Positions 9,553 through 19,038 of a stretch of DNA of 64,000 nucleotides are shown in pieces. The translations under genes and the position numbers were made by a program. Origin of the DNA: Roseovarius aestuarii (GTDB taxonomy: Bacteria > Pseudomonadota > Alphaproteobacteria > Rhodobacterales > Rhodobacteraceae); the NCBI RefSeq assembly GCF_019966515.1, contig NZ_JAIMIB010000001.1, positions 496,001 to 560,000 of the forward strand, in the 5' to 3' direction. The stretch's first letter is position 1. Every line of letters begins with the position of its first letter. Below the pieces are notes generated by a model. The model was given only the letters and a program-made list of their open reading frames with translations, searched no databases and was not told the DNA's origin.

Positions 9553-12500
9553 CATCGCAACCGCAACCCCACACACGCGACCACGACCCTGAAGTGAACC
9601 GTATCGGCGAGTTGGAATTTCGGTTCGATGTCAGTGATGCTTCGCGTCAACTGGGTGCACCGGAAAAGCTCCTGATGGCGGTACGCGCCGAGCTTCTTGA
9701 GGTCATCGACAACACCCTGGGCGAAGCCACACGCGACAAGGCCGATATCCGTCTGGCGCATCTCGATATCAACCTTGGCGATATCCCGGACCCGCCAGAC
9801 TGGCAACAGGTACGCACCACGCTCCGGCAGCGCCTGCTGGCCGAACTGACCCCATATCTCTACCCTAAGCCAGCATCAGACGATCCCACCATGCCAAACA
9901 AGCGCGCATGGGGATCAGGCGACGCCACCCATCTACCGGCTACGATCAAGGAGACCGCAGCGGACCGGGCCGAGAGTCCGCCCCAGAGCGCAGGGCCGGA
10001 AGCGTCGGATTCAGATCATGACGTGATGGGTGCCGATACACCCGAACCCGAATTCAAGAGCATACGTCGAAAGCCCGTAGATGATGCGATGGGGGTATAT
10101 GACGTCACTGAGTCAAGCATGCCGGATCGGGAATCAACCAAGCGCCCAACCTCGCGTGGTCATGCTTTACGCCAAAACCCCGGACAAAATCAGACAAGGT
10201 CTGCGGACCATGACCAGCACGCGGCGCGGCGGTTCTTGCCATTGCTGCCCGAACAGCCGGCATCCTCGCTGCATGCCAAGCCTCTGTCAGACGACAAGAG
10301 CGCCATCCAGGCGGCGGGCGGGATCCCCGAAATGCTGCGCCGCCTGACGAGCGATGCGCCGGATACCAGGGTGCTTGGCATTCTGATGACAGATCTCCGC
10401 TGGCGATACCGGTATGCCCCGGCACGATTGCGCGAAGAGCTTGCGGCTCTTTCGCAGCACGATCTTGCGCACCTATCGACGGCGCTGGATGCTGTGACCA
10501 ACCCGGAATGGGCGCAGCATGCCAGTTTGGAGGCGTCATCAATCAGCGACGCCCCTACCCTGAAAACTGACCTGATCAATCGGATTGAACGCGCCCTTGA
10601 AGAGACAGCCTCGTTTGCGTCGGAAACGCCGCAGATCACCGAATTGACCGCAGCCCTGCATGGGGTTTTTCCGGATATTGGACAGTCGCGACCCGATCCG
10701 GAACGGCTTAGAAATATTGCAGAACGCGCGCTACACCCTCTGACGGGCGTAGCCCCCTCAACACAAACGGTGCCAAATAAATCGGTACCGAAAGACACTC
10801 ACGACAGGCCAAAAACAAGCCCTTTGAGCAAATCCGATCTGACGCAGCTGACCAGCGCTGAGCTACGCGAATTGATTGCCGAACTCTTGCCGGAAAATGC
10901 GACAGAACTATCCGGTGCCATTGATCAACTAGACACTACGTCCGTCGATCCTGCCGAGGCGCTTCGTGTCGTGGCTCTGGCTCTTCTGGAAAGCAGGCCG
11001 GTCGATCTTGAACTTGCGCGCCGCGCCGTACGCACCCACGACGATACGGCCATGGCAGCCATTGTAGCGCTGCTGCAGGCGCTGGATACTCCAGCACCCG
11101 AAATCACCGCATTCGTCCATGAACGGTCTTCGCAAGTATCACGCAGGCCCAACGAAACCGACGCGGGCGCACCGTCCGAAGATCAGACAAACCTACCGCC
11201 GTCAGCGCAACATAGTTTGTCGCCGACAAGTCCAATGGTCGACGATCCCGCCCCCTCCAGCCTCGATGTCGTATCCCCGGCGGACGCGGCACCACAACAC
11301 CGGAAAGCCAGCGCCACATCGCAACGCGCTCAGGACGAGCCCCACACTGTTTACCCTGACGAAATTGAAGACGATCGCAGAAAAGCTCGGCCTCCCCTGC
11401 CGGTTCAACCGGTTTTCACCGGGAATCGCGCCAAGTCCCAGGTCGGCGCACCAGAACCACCGCTGAATGAGGCGGCCGAGACTGACAGCGGCCCAAGCGA
11501 CACGTTGGTACCAGATCCGGCGGCAGATCACACCGAGACATCTGCGGATGACCGCGCCGTTTCTCCAGACTGGATTGAGCCAACCACGCAGCGAGGCGAC
11601 AACAACCGCAAACGCGACCGCCAGTGGGTGCGAGGGAATGAAATCAGCGATGATCAATCAATAGAATGGAAGCATGCCGGTTCGGGCGAAAGCAAAGCCA
11701 CGCCGATGGCGGCGCGCTCGGTCGGCGCGCCCGGTCCGACACCCGAGAGGCAGACCACCGATCTTCCGCCAACCATGCAGCCCAAGGATGCCGCATCCAA
11801 AACCGACGAGCCGCAAAGCACTCCGGGCGATATGGCACCTTCTGGCAAACCCGATGCTGCCAAAGACGAACCGGTTAAAGACACCGATCCGACAACAGGC
11901 TCGCACCTGTTACCGAAGGCACCGCACCCGCGCGAAACGACACGGACGCAAGACACTGCATCACGGCCAAGCGAGACAGAACCCGGTTCAGAAGAGCCGG
12001 AAGTTAAATCGCATAAAACCGTTGATCGCTCCGATAAAGCTGGTGATGCCTCGGCGGATGGCGCCGGAGAGGCCGCGGAGACACTGCGGTCAAAGGAGGC
12101 CTTGCGCCACAGACAAGCACCGAAGGAAACATCCGGCACCGCGTCTCAGACCAACGCTGGCGCGCGCAATCCGGAGGCCACCGATCATCAAATTACGGAT
12201 CAGGATACTGCGTCCGTGACGCCCTCCCCAACCAACGGGCCGGGTGAAAATACTGAGGCGCCCTCGACCGCTAGGGCCGAACAAACGTCAGACACGTATC
12301 CGCCCGACGCGAGCCTAGGCCAACAAGCGCCCGAAGGCACTGTGCACCCATCTGGTCTCAGCCCTGAGGATCAACCCGAAAGCGCTCGCGCTGCGCCGCT
12401 TCGAGCCGCCGACACACAAGGCACCGAAATGCGACTTGGCGCATTGTTCGACGCGGCAACCCCTGAGGCGCCACGGCTCCGTGAGATGCTGGATCTGATC

Positions 12501-13322
12501 TGGTCGACATTGTCAGATAACGCTGAATACAACAGGCGTGACCGGTCGCGGTACTGGCAGGCCGCTCTGGTGGCGGTCCTTTCGGCGCCTCAGGACCGTT
12601 CGGCACAAGAGCATGCGGTCGCCGCCTTCCTCAGCGTGGCCGAACCTGATGATACGTCCCGGCACAACCTGTTGCGGGTGCTGCGCGCCCGTCTTGGATA
12701 CGCTCAGCCCGGAAGCGATCCGGTCTTGCGCCGCGAAACCTGTTCCGTTCTGGAAAACCTTCTGAATGGCAAGCGGGATACGTCAACCGCGTCGGCAGAA
12801 CCCGATCCCCACACCAGTTTCAAGACCACTGCACGCGCTGGTTTGGTCATCTTCCACCCTTATCTGCCGATGCTGTTCGACCGAATGGGTTTGTTGACGC
12901 CGCAAAAACACATCCGGCCCGAACAATTGTCACGCGCCGCAGCGGCACTGGCAGCGCTGGCCGACGACACACCGCATCAGATGATGCCTGATCCGCTTGA
13001 GCGCCTACTGCTGGCGATGCCCGACACGGCAGAACTCGCACCCGAGAGATTGCCGGACAGTGATCTCAGCCTCATTGACAGCCTGATGCGCAGCGTCCTT
13101 GCGCAGTGGCCGCGTCTTGGTCAAACCTCCCCGGCAGGTCTGCGAGAGGCCTTCATCCGCCGCACCGGCCTGTTACAGACCGATGGAGAGGCGCCGCGGC
13201 TTCTGGTCGATGAAGGCCCCTATGACATGTTGCTTGACGGGCTGCGTTGGGCGCTGTCGCCTGTCGCTCTGCCCTGGATGGCCGTCCCTCTGAACGTGAT
13301 ATGGAGGCAGCAAGATGACTGA
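9549..13322 (+). CDS. Contractile injection system tape-measure-family protein
   Basis: Translation from the ATG at 9549, which overlaps the previous stop, gives 1,257 residues. The N-terminal about 100 residues match the CIS tape-measure family: a strand-helix unit containing IRLAHLDINLGDIPDPPDWQ, where the LDINLG element is typical. The C-terminal about 160 residues (from about 1095) contain GLVIFHPYLPMLFDRMGLL and end in PWMAVPLNVIW, both typical of this family. Between about residues 440 and 970 the chain is low-complexity, rich in Pro, Thr, Ser, Asp, Glu and Lys, and almost certainly disordered. In eCIS this family sets or helps set tube length and is encoded next to the AAA ATPase, as here. 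Confidence 0.8.
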   Translation: MTSQPQPHTRDHDPEVNRIGELEFRFDVSDASRQLGAPEKLLMAVRAELLEVIDNTLGEATRDKADIRLAHLDINLGDIPDPPDWQQVRTTLRQRLLAELTPYLYPKPASDDPTMPNKRAWGSGDATHLPATIKETAADRAESPPQSAGPEASDSDHDVMGADTPEPEFKSIRRKPVDDAMGVYDVTESSMPDRESTKRPTSRGHALRQNPGQNQTRSADHDQHAARRFLPLLPEQPASSLHAKPLSDDKSAIQAAGGIPEMLRRLTSDAPDTRVLGILMTDLRWRYRYAPARLREELAALSQHDLAHLSTALDAVTNPEWAQHASLEASSISDAPTLKTDLINRIERALEETASFASETPQITELTAALHGVFPDIGQSRPDPERLRNIAERALHPLTGVAPSTQTVPNKSVPKDTHDRPKTSPLSKSDLTQLTSAELRELIAELLPENATELSGAIDQLDTTSVDPAEALRVVALALLESRPVDLELARRAVRTHDDTAMAAIVALLQALDTPAPEITAFVHERSSQVSRRPNETDAGAPSEDQTNLPPSAQHSLSPTSPMVDDPAPSSLDVVSPADAAPQHRKASATSQRAQDEPHTVYPDEIEDDRRKARPPLPVQPVFTGNRAKSQVGAPEPPLNEAAETDSGPSDTLVPDPAADHTETSADDRAVSPDWIEPTTQRGDNNRKRDRQWVRGNEISDDQSIEWKHAGSGESKATPMAARSVGAPGPTPERQTTDLPPTMQPKDAASKTDEPQSTPGDMAPSGKPDAAKDEPVKDTDPTTGSHLLPKAPHPRETTRTQDTASRPSETEPGSEEPEVKSHKTVDRSDKAGDASADGAGEAAETLRSKEALRHRQAPKETSGTASQTNAGARNPEATDHQITDQDTASVTPSPTNGPGENTEAPSTARAEQTSDTYPPDASLGQQAPEGTVHPSGLSPEDQPESARAAPLRAADTQGTEMRLGALFDAATPEAPRLREMLDLIWSTLSDNAEYNRRDRSRYWQAALVAVLSAPQDRSAQEHAVAAFLSVAEPDDTSRHNLLRVLRARLGYAQPGSDPVLRRETCSVLENLLNGKRDTSTASAEPDPHTSFKTTARAGLVIFHPYLPMLFDRMGLLTPQKHIRPEQLSRAAAALAALADDTPHQMMPDPLERLLLAMPDTAELAPERLPDSDLSLIDSLMRSVLAQWPRLGQTSPAGLREAFIRRTGLLQTDGEAPRLLVDEGPYDMLLDGLRWALSPVALPWMAVPLNVIWRQQDD

Positions 13323-14688
13323 TCCCGCCGTGGCCCTGCCGCATCCGGATGACAGCGTCCACGCAAAGGCATTGCAGGTCGAGCTGTCTTGGCTGTCCGA
13401 GGTGATCACCGCCCGGCTGACCCATTTCTTCGACGGCACCGACACGTACTTCATAGCGCCGCCGCCACAAGATTTGCCCGAAAGCGCGGCGCTGACACGG
13501 CTGGTCTCTGATGCGCCGCTGGATGCATCGGCCCGGCTGGTGTTGGCGCTGGCCCTTGCCCCGCAGATCGGGCCTGCGGCACTCGATCCGTTCTTCGTCA
13601 AGAACTCGGCCATTGACCGGGTTTTTTCGGAATTCGGCGCAGCCCGGGCCGATGGTGCCGGATTTGTACCCAGTGCCGTGACGGCGCTTTTCCTTCTGGG
13701 CGGTGCGGACACGGCAGCACGGATCGAAGCCATGGCAATATTTGCCCCAGATCATCCGCTGCGACAGCAAGCGGGGCTTACCATCGGAAGAGCAGGTGAC
13801 CCGGCGCAAACCGGTCATGACGCCGTGATGGCCGGCCCCCTAATCCTGCCGCCGCACCGCGTATTAACGCTTTGTGCCGGGTGCCCGCCCCGGCCGGATT
13901 TTTCACCGCAATTCCCTGCCAAACGGTTGGAAACGGCACTTGACTGGCAGGATCTGGTTTTGCCTTCCGGATTGAAACACGGCATCGAACATATCATCGC
14001 CTGGTATGAACATCGCAACCTGATCCGCGATAGCTGGGGGCTGGGTCGTCGCGTCGGGCCCGGATTCAAGGCGCTGTTTCATGGCCCCCCCGGCACCGGC
14101 AAGACCCTGACAGCGGCCATGCTGGGCAAACGCACCGGGCTTGATGTCTACCGTATTGATTTGTCGATGGTGGTATCGAAATATATCGGTGAAACCGAAA
14201 AGAACCTCAGCCATGTTTTTGATATGGCAGAAGAAAACGACTGGATTCTGTTCTTCGATGAGGCCGACGCGCTATTCGGCACCCGCACAGCGACGACCAG
14301 TTCGAACGATCGTTACGCCAATCAGGAGGTGTCATACCTGTTGCAGCGGATCGAGGATTGCCCGGGGCTGGTTATCCTAGCCACGAACCTGCGAAACAAT
14401 ATCGACGATGCGTTTTTCCGGCGGTTCCAGATGTCGATGGGCTTTACCCGGCCCGATGCCAACCTGAGACGCAAGCTCTGGCAAAACATCATTGAGCGCG
14501 TGCCGCTGTCTGAAGGTGTCGACATCGACGCGTTCGCGGAAGAACACGAACTGTCCGGTGGCGCGATCACCAATGTTGTTCATCACGCTACGATCAGCGC
14601 CTTGCGCCGTGGCGTCAAAGTTGTCGGCGCGCATGATCTGCAACAGGCCATCGCCGTCGAATTGCGAAAAGAAGGACGTACCGCATGA
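13315..14688 (+). CDS. eCIS AAA+ ATPase (Afp15-like)
   Basis: This 457-residue protein starts at the ATG at 13315, 7 bases after GGAGG, inside the end of the tape-measure gene (8-base overlap). The N-terminal half is a helical domain. The C-terminal half is a classical AAA+ module: Walker A GPPGTGKT near residues 257-264, Walker B ILFFDEADALFG near 311-322, and arginine-finger and sensor regions (ATNLRNNIDDAFFRRF) near 360-375. Single AAA+ ATPases of this kind are a conserved eCIS component acting in assembly, and they follow the tape-measure gene in known loci. It overlaps the next gene by 4 bases. Confidence 0.85.
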   Translation: MTDPAVALPHPDDSVHAKALQVELSWLSEVITARLTHFFDGTDTYFIAPPPQDLPESAALTRLVSDAPLDASARLVLALALAPQIGPAALDPFFVKNSAIDRVFSEFGAARADGAGFVPSAVTALFLLGGADTAARIEAMAIFAPDHPLRQQAGLTIGRAGDPAQTGHDAVMAGPLILPPHRVLTLCAGCPPRPDFSPQFPAKRLETALDWQDLVLPSGLKHGIEHIIAWYEHRNLIRDSWGLGRRVGPGFKALFHGPPGTGKTLTAAMLGKRTGLDVYRIDLSMVVSKYIGETEKNLSHVFDMAEENDWILFFDEADALFGTRTATTSSNDRYANQEVSYLLQRIEDCPGLVILATNLRNNIDDAFFRRFQMSMGFTRPDANLRRKLWQNIIERVPLSEGVDIDAFAEEHELSGGAITNVVHHATISALRRGVKVVGAHDLQQAIAVELRKEGRTA

Positions 14689-17600
14689 CCCGCCCCGCCC
14701 CGGTCTTTGCCCAACTGATGATCGCCCTCGTCGTCTGGATATGCTGCGCTTTCACCGCCTTGGCCGCGCGATCTGCCGAACACTGCAATGCCCTGTTGAC
14801 CGATCCGGGCGTGACCGGATCACCGAAAGATATCGCGTTGATCCAATTGGGGGCGCGCACCAAGCTGCAGGACAAAAGCGGCCTGCTTCAGGATGGACGG
14901 ATCGGGGCCTATACAAGGCAAGCGCTGGTGCGGCTTTGCGGGCAGGTGCCGCTGCCCACTGGGACCAGCCCGGTCGATGGTACGCTCAATCTGGCCATCG
15001 ACTACGGCACCATCGCGACAGGCGATCCAGACTGGGTTGGCAAAGCTACCTCCACCGCCCTCAAGGCGCGGATGACCGCATCTCCGCAGAACGGTGTGAA
15101 TGCGGTTACGCTCCGCCTTGCCGGACCACCACAACTTACCCTGGAAACGCTGGAGAACACCCTTGCCCAAGGCGCCGGCTGCCAGGGTTTCAGCACCGAC
15201 GATCTGTCCGAACCCGCGCTGGCCGGGCTGGACGCACTGATTGCGGCGGGTCCTGACGGCTGGTCGAAGCCGGAAGCTCTCTGCACAGCGCTGGCAACAA
15301 AATCCGACACGGCTGATAACACGAGCTTCCAACACACGCTCGAATCCTATGCCGCCATCGAAGTTGCACTGCCGGGCGCGTTGGTCCAACTTCTGGCACC
15401 GGATTTCTCGGCCTGGTTGGTCGAGGAGCAGAACACTCGCGTACCACGGCTGACCGGTTCCGACGCAGCAGTTATCGCCCTGATTGCAGAATACCGCGCC
15501 GCAGATCGCCCCGCCGCACCACGCGATTATTCCGGTCTTTTCAAAAAGTTACCCACCTCCTGCGCGGAACCGAAAAGCACCAATGTGCTGGAATATTCGG
15601 CCTTCACCCAAAGCGATCTCGACAATCTGGTGCAGCCGGTGGATGTGGCCGGTGTCCTGTCCGGCCTCGCCGACAAAACCTTTGACAGCGCCGATGCGCT
15701 GATGGTCGCAATTACCACAGCGCTCGACGGGCAGGTGTCGCAATGCACGCTGGATCAGATCGGCCTTGCGGTTTTCAGCTCCGAAGACCTTGGTCTGCGC
15801 TATGCGCTGGATCCGGAAGCCACCGCCAACCTCGCGCTGGTTGACGGGTTCACCGAAAGCGCCGATGCCGTCACGCCGCTGATCGGTCTTTCGGCGCAGA
15901 CGCGCGGCGCGCTTCTCTCTGGTGTGCGCATTGCAATTCTCAAAGACGCGCAGACAGCGATCAACGCCGAGATTGCCCTGGCTGCCGAGACCCTAGCCGC
16001 CGCGTCCGAAGAGCTGGCCTCGGCCCTCGATACCAGGCCGCAGGATGTCCCGGAATTCCCCGAGCTTCCGGTGGCAACGCCGATTGGCGTGACCGAAGCC
16101 ACGGACAGCGCCGTAACCGCCACTGTAAAGGACGCGGACTTTCAGAAAGCCCTGCTTGATGCCAATTACGCCCCCGCCCCCAACACCGAGGTGCTGAAGG
16201 GCGATGTGCGCCGCATCCTTGCGCCTATTGCAGCGGACAAGGTGGACACGATCGTATCGGGCGCCATGTCACAAATTCAGAAAGTCGTGGATCGCAGCTG
16301 GCAACTGACCCCAGATCTGAACGGTGCCATTCTGTCTGCCCCAGCGGTCAGCGCCGCCCAAAGCATGGATCTGACGCCTGAAAACGCCGATGCGCTAAAG
16401 GCCCTCGTGGGTGTCGAATACCCGAATGAAAAGCTACTGGCCTCTGCCGTGGCAGCAGTTTCGCCAGCACCACCGGATGCCGTCGCAGCGCAGGCCCGGC
16501 TTGCCGGGTTCCACACCGTGGCGGACCCAACCGCGCCGCGCAGCGCGAGTGATCTTGCCTTGCCGGATTGCCGTTGCACAGCGGCGCGGCGCGAAAATGC
16601 CGAAATCTATGCCTTCTACCCCTTCTGGCTCTTGCCCAAACTGGCACTGCCCGGCGATGATCCGGCCTCGAATACCGATGAGCCGCCCGACAGTGATGAG
16701 GAAGGCACCGACAAAAAGGCCGCCGCGCCGGAACCGCTTCATCAGATTGACTTCGGGCTGGTCAGCCGCATCGCTTTTTACGGCCTCGAATTCGCCTATG
16801 GCAATCCCGAGGCCGCCGCCGATGACAGGATCATCCGGCTAGCCAACCAGGCCCGCTGGATCGAATCGCGTCGGAATTTCGTCAATGCTGCCCATCTGCA
16901 TCGCGCCAAGGCCGACCTTGCCATAACGCTTACCGGCTGGGACCAATGGAGCAGCTCCGAAATCGAAAACGTTGCCGACAAGATCGTCGATCTGTCCGCG
17001 CCGTTCAGACGTGTGAAAGACAAGGGGTTCAGAGGCTTCATCGCCGCGTATCCGACCATATTCGACGCGCCTCGTCCTGATGGAGTCACGCTGATCTTTC
17101 GCGGTTATACCGGCGTCGACGGCGCAGGGGAATCGATCCTAAGGCTTCGCGCGATGGTCGCCCGCGTCGCCGCGAAGCTCAAAGAACGCGGGCAATCTGT
17201 CAATCTCGGCCTCGATCTTGAGCTGGCCGGCGTCGCGGCTGACAGCGGATTGATGAGCGACTTGCGCTCCATTCTCGTCGACGTCGGTCAGCTACCAACA
17301 CCCAACGCCGCTGGCGGGACCGCTGCTACGGAAGCGAGCTCAGGCAACTCCGACAGCCCGCCACCCGTCGACAAAATCCTCGTCTTTCTGGAACGCCCAA
17401 CCACCAACACCAAAAAGCTGATGCGCGCCCGGATGGAACGCGGTGATTACAAAGGGGTCGAACGCACCGAGGTTCTGCGCCGCATCCTGCCGGTCGTCCC
17501 GCCGGGAGGGCACCGTTACGTGCTGCAAGATTCACGTGCGGTAGACGCCAGTACCGCAACGACCGAAGAGTTCAGTCAGTTCTACGATGACATCGTCTAT

Positions 17601-18050
17601 TTTCAGGACAATTTCGCCGGTATTGGATTTTGGCCCGCCCCGGACCCGAGCAGCCCGGACATGCCGCAGATGCAGGCCATCATGGACAATCTTCTGATGC
17701 TGCCCGGTATTCCTGCGGTGCTTGCGCCCTTTACCGAAGATATCACCAAAGCCTGCAACTGGATTTGCCCCAACCGCGCCTATCTGGGCACGGCAGCCGC
17801 GCTGCTCGCGATACTGACTGCACTGATCGTCTGGCGCTCTTTCTACAGCGGGTTGGCCGATACGATTGCCTTCCGGATGGGTACTGTCTGGATCGGGACA
17901 GGCACGGTAGCAGCCATTCTGGCGGCGCTCACCCTGTGCGACCCTGCGGCACTGATCGCGCCTATTGCGCTGGCCACGCTGGTCATAGGCCTGCTGCTGC
18001 TTCTGGGATTCAACGGCTATCAGCGTGCTCGCAACGGACCAAAGCCGTGA
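14685..18050 (+). CDS. Exported, membrane-anchored protein with GH18-like domain, last gene of the eCIS operon
   Basis: This 1,121-residue protein starts at an ATG overlapping the ATPase stop, with GAAGGA 8 bases upstream. Residues 1-28 form a signal peptide ending ALAARSA. The next about 600 residues are Ala-rich and mostly helical. Residues about 640-870 resemble a glycoside hydrolase 18 barrel: IYAFYPFWLL, then SRIAFYGLEF, then DGVTLIFRG (799-807), then LGLDLEL near 841. In active GH18 enzymes the third element reads DGxxxDxE; here the acidic residues are missing, so it is probably inactive. Three hydrophobic segments near 1033-1052, 1065-1085 and 1089-1109 end the protein. The translational coupling argues for a real part of the system, perhaps an envelope anchor or cell-wall docking factor. 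That role is inference. Confidence 0.6.
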   Translation: MTRPAPVFAQLMIALVVWICCAFTALAARSAEHCNALLTDPGVTGSPKDIALIQLGARTKLQDKSGLLQDGRIGAYTRQALVRLCGQVPLPTGTSPVDGTLNLAIDYGTIATGDPDWVGKATSTALKARMTASPQNGVNAVTLRLAGPPQLTLETLENTLAQGAGCQGFSTDDLSEPALAGLDALIAAGPDGWSKPEALCTALATKSDTADNTSFQHTLESYAAIEVALPGALVQLLAPDFSAWLVEEQNTRVPRLTGSDAAVIALIAEYRAADRPAAPRDYSGLFKKLPTSCAEPKSTNVLEYSAFTQSDLDNLVQPVDVAGVLSGLADKTFDSADALMVAITTALDGQVSQCTLDQIGLAVFSSEDLGLRYALDPEATANLALVDGFTESADAVTPLIGLSAQTRGALLSGVRIAILKDAQTAINAEIALAAETLAAASEELASALDTRPQDVPEFPELPVATPIGVTEATDSAVTATVKDADFQKALLDANYAPAPNTEVLKGDVRRILAPIAADKVDTIVSGAMSQIQKVVDRSWQLTPDLNGAILSAPAVSAAQSMDLTPENADALKALVGVEYPNEKLLASAVAAVSPAPPDAVAAQARLAGFHTVADPTAPRSASDLALPDCRCTAARRENAEIYAFYPFWLLPKLALPGDDPASNTDEPPDSDEEGTDKKAAAPEPLHQIDFGLVSRIAFYGLEFAYGNPEAAADDRIIRLANQARWIESRRNFVNAAHLHRAKADLAITLTGWDQWSSSEIENVADKIVDLSAPFRRVKDKGFRGFIAAYPTIFDAPRPDGVTLIFRGYTGVDGAGESILRLRAMVARVAAKLKERGQSVNLGLDLELAGVAADSGLMSDLRSILVDVGQLPTPNAAGGTAATEASSGNSDSPPPVDKILVFLERPTTNTKKLMRARMERGDYKGVERTEVLRRILPVVPPGGHRYVLQDSRAVDASTATTEEFSQFYDDIVYFQDNFAGIGFWPAPDPSSPDMPQMQAIMDNLLMLPGIPAVLAPFTEDITKACNWICPNRAYLGTAAALLAILTALIVWRSFYSGLADTIAFRMGTVWIGTGTVAAILAALTLCDPAALIAPIALATLVIGLLLLLGFNGYQRARNGPKP

Positions 18051-18062
18051 CGTGAGTACTCA

Positions 18063-18923
18063 TCAAGCAAAGCGCTTGGCCCCGGCCACGCAGAACACGA
18101 CAAAGACTGTCACGCCGATCATCGACGGCGCAATTGGCTCCGCAAGCAAAACGCCTGCAAGGATCAGGCCGAAAAACGGTTGCAGAAGTTGAAGCTGCCC
18201 AACACCCGCAGTGCCGCCTAGTGCAAGGCCGCGATACCAGAAGACAAATCCGACCAGCATGGAAAAGATCGAGACATAGCCCAGGCTGATCCAGACCGGA
18301 GCGCTGAGCCCCGCAAACGTGTCCGGACGCATCAGGATTGCACAACCGATCATCCAGGGTAGCGACAAAACCAGTGCCCAGGAAATGACCTGCCATCCAC
18401 CCAGGCGGCGTGAAAGCACGGCGCCCTCGGCATACCCCAACCCGCAGGCAATAATGGCGGCCACCATGAACATATCTCCCATCAGCGACGCGTCCGAATT
18501 CTGCATCAATGCAAATCCGACAACCGCCGCACTGCCGAGGATTGAGAATACCCAGAATAATGGCGCCGGGCGCTCACCTCCGCGCAGACCGCCAAAAACC
18601 GCCGTCATCAGCGGCAACAGGCCGATAAAGACTATTGAATGCGCTGCCGTGATGTGTTGCAGGGCCAGTGCCGTCAAGAGCGGAAAGCCGATGACAACGC
18701 CCAGGGCCACTATCACAACAGATGTCAGATCTGCTCGCGACGGCCGGTTCACTTGGAACAACATCAGCAGAAGAAGAGCCAGGATTGCCGCCAACACGGC
18801 ACGGGCCGAGGTCAGGAAGAACGGATCAAACCCGGCAACTGCCACCCGCGTGGCAGGCAGTGACCCGCTGAAAATCAAAACACCGAGCAACCCGCTGCCC
18901 CATCCCGAAAACGAAGATTTCAT
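18063..18923 (-). CDS. EamA/DMT-family transporter
   Basis: Starting at the ATG at 18923 gives 286 residues; this follows GGGAAG at a good spacing. An upstream start at 19046 would add 41 residues across the promoter region and into the divergent gene. Ten hydrophobic segments in two halves match the drug/metabolite transporter fold (two EamA repeats), with the usual short charged loops. Members export amino acids or other small metabolites; the substrate is not readable. It converges with the eCIS operon (12 bases between stops) and is divergent from a MocR regulator, a frequent pairing in which the regulator controls the transporter. Confidence 0.85.
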   Translation of the reverse strand: MKSSFSGWGSGLLGVLIFSGSLPATRVAVAGFDPFFLTSARAVLAAILALLLLMLFQVNRPSRADLTSVVIVALGVVIGFPLLTALALQHITAAHSIVFIGLLPLMTAVFGGLRGGERPAPLFWVFSILGSAAVVGFALMQNSDASLMGDMFMVAAIIACGLGYAEGAVLSRRLGGWQVISWALVLSLPWMIGCAILMRPDTFAGLSAPVWISLGYVSIFSMLVGFVFWYRGLALGGTAGVGQLQLLQPFFGLILAGVLLAEPIAPSMIGVTVFVVFCVAGAKRFA

Positions 18924-18983
18924 CGCCAGACTTCCCTTTTTCGGTTTTGTAGCCGGCACGGGGTGACAAAGGCAGATACAAAA

Positions 18984-19009
18984 CAATACAATATTATAAA
19001 ACTGTATTG
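18984..19009. promoter_or_regulatory. Inverted repeat CAATACA-N12-TGTATTG between EamA and MocR genes
   Basis: A perfect 7-base inverted repeat (18984-18990 and 19003-19009) lies in an AT-rich stretch of the 115-base gap between the two divergent starts. The spacer (ATATTATAAAAC region) could hold a -10 element. Its position suggests the operator of the MocR regulator, which would control both genes. Confidence 0.45.
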
Positions 19010-19038
19010 CCATAACACCCCATACACCGAGATCTAAC

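Noticed and set aside
11000-12450. Separate toxin domain in the middle of the tape-measure gene
   Set aside because: The stretch is low-complexity Pro/Thr/Asp/Glu-rich sequence without folded-domain features.
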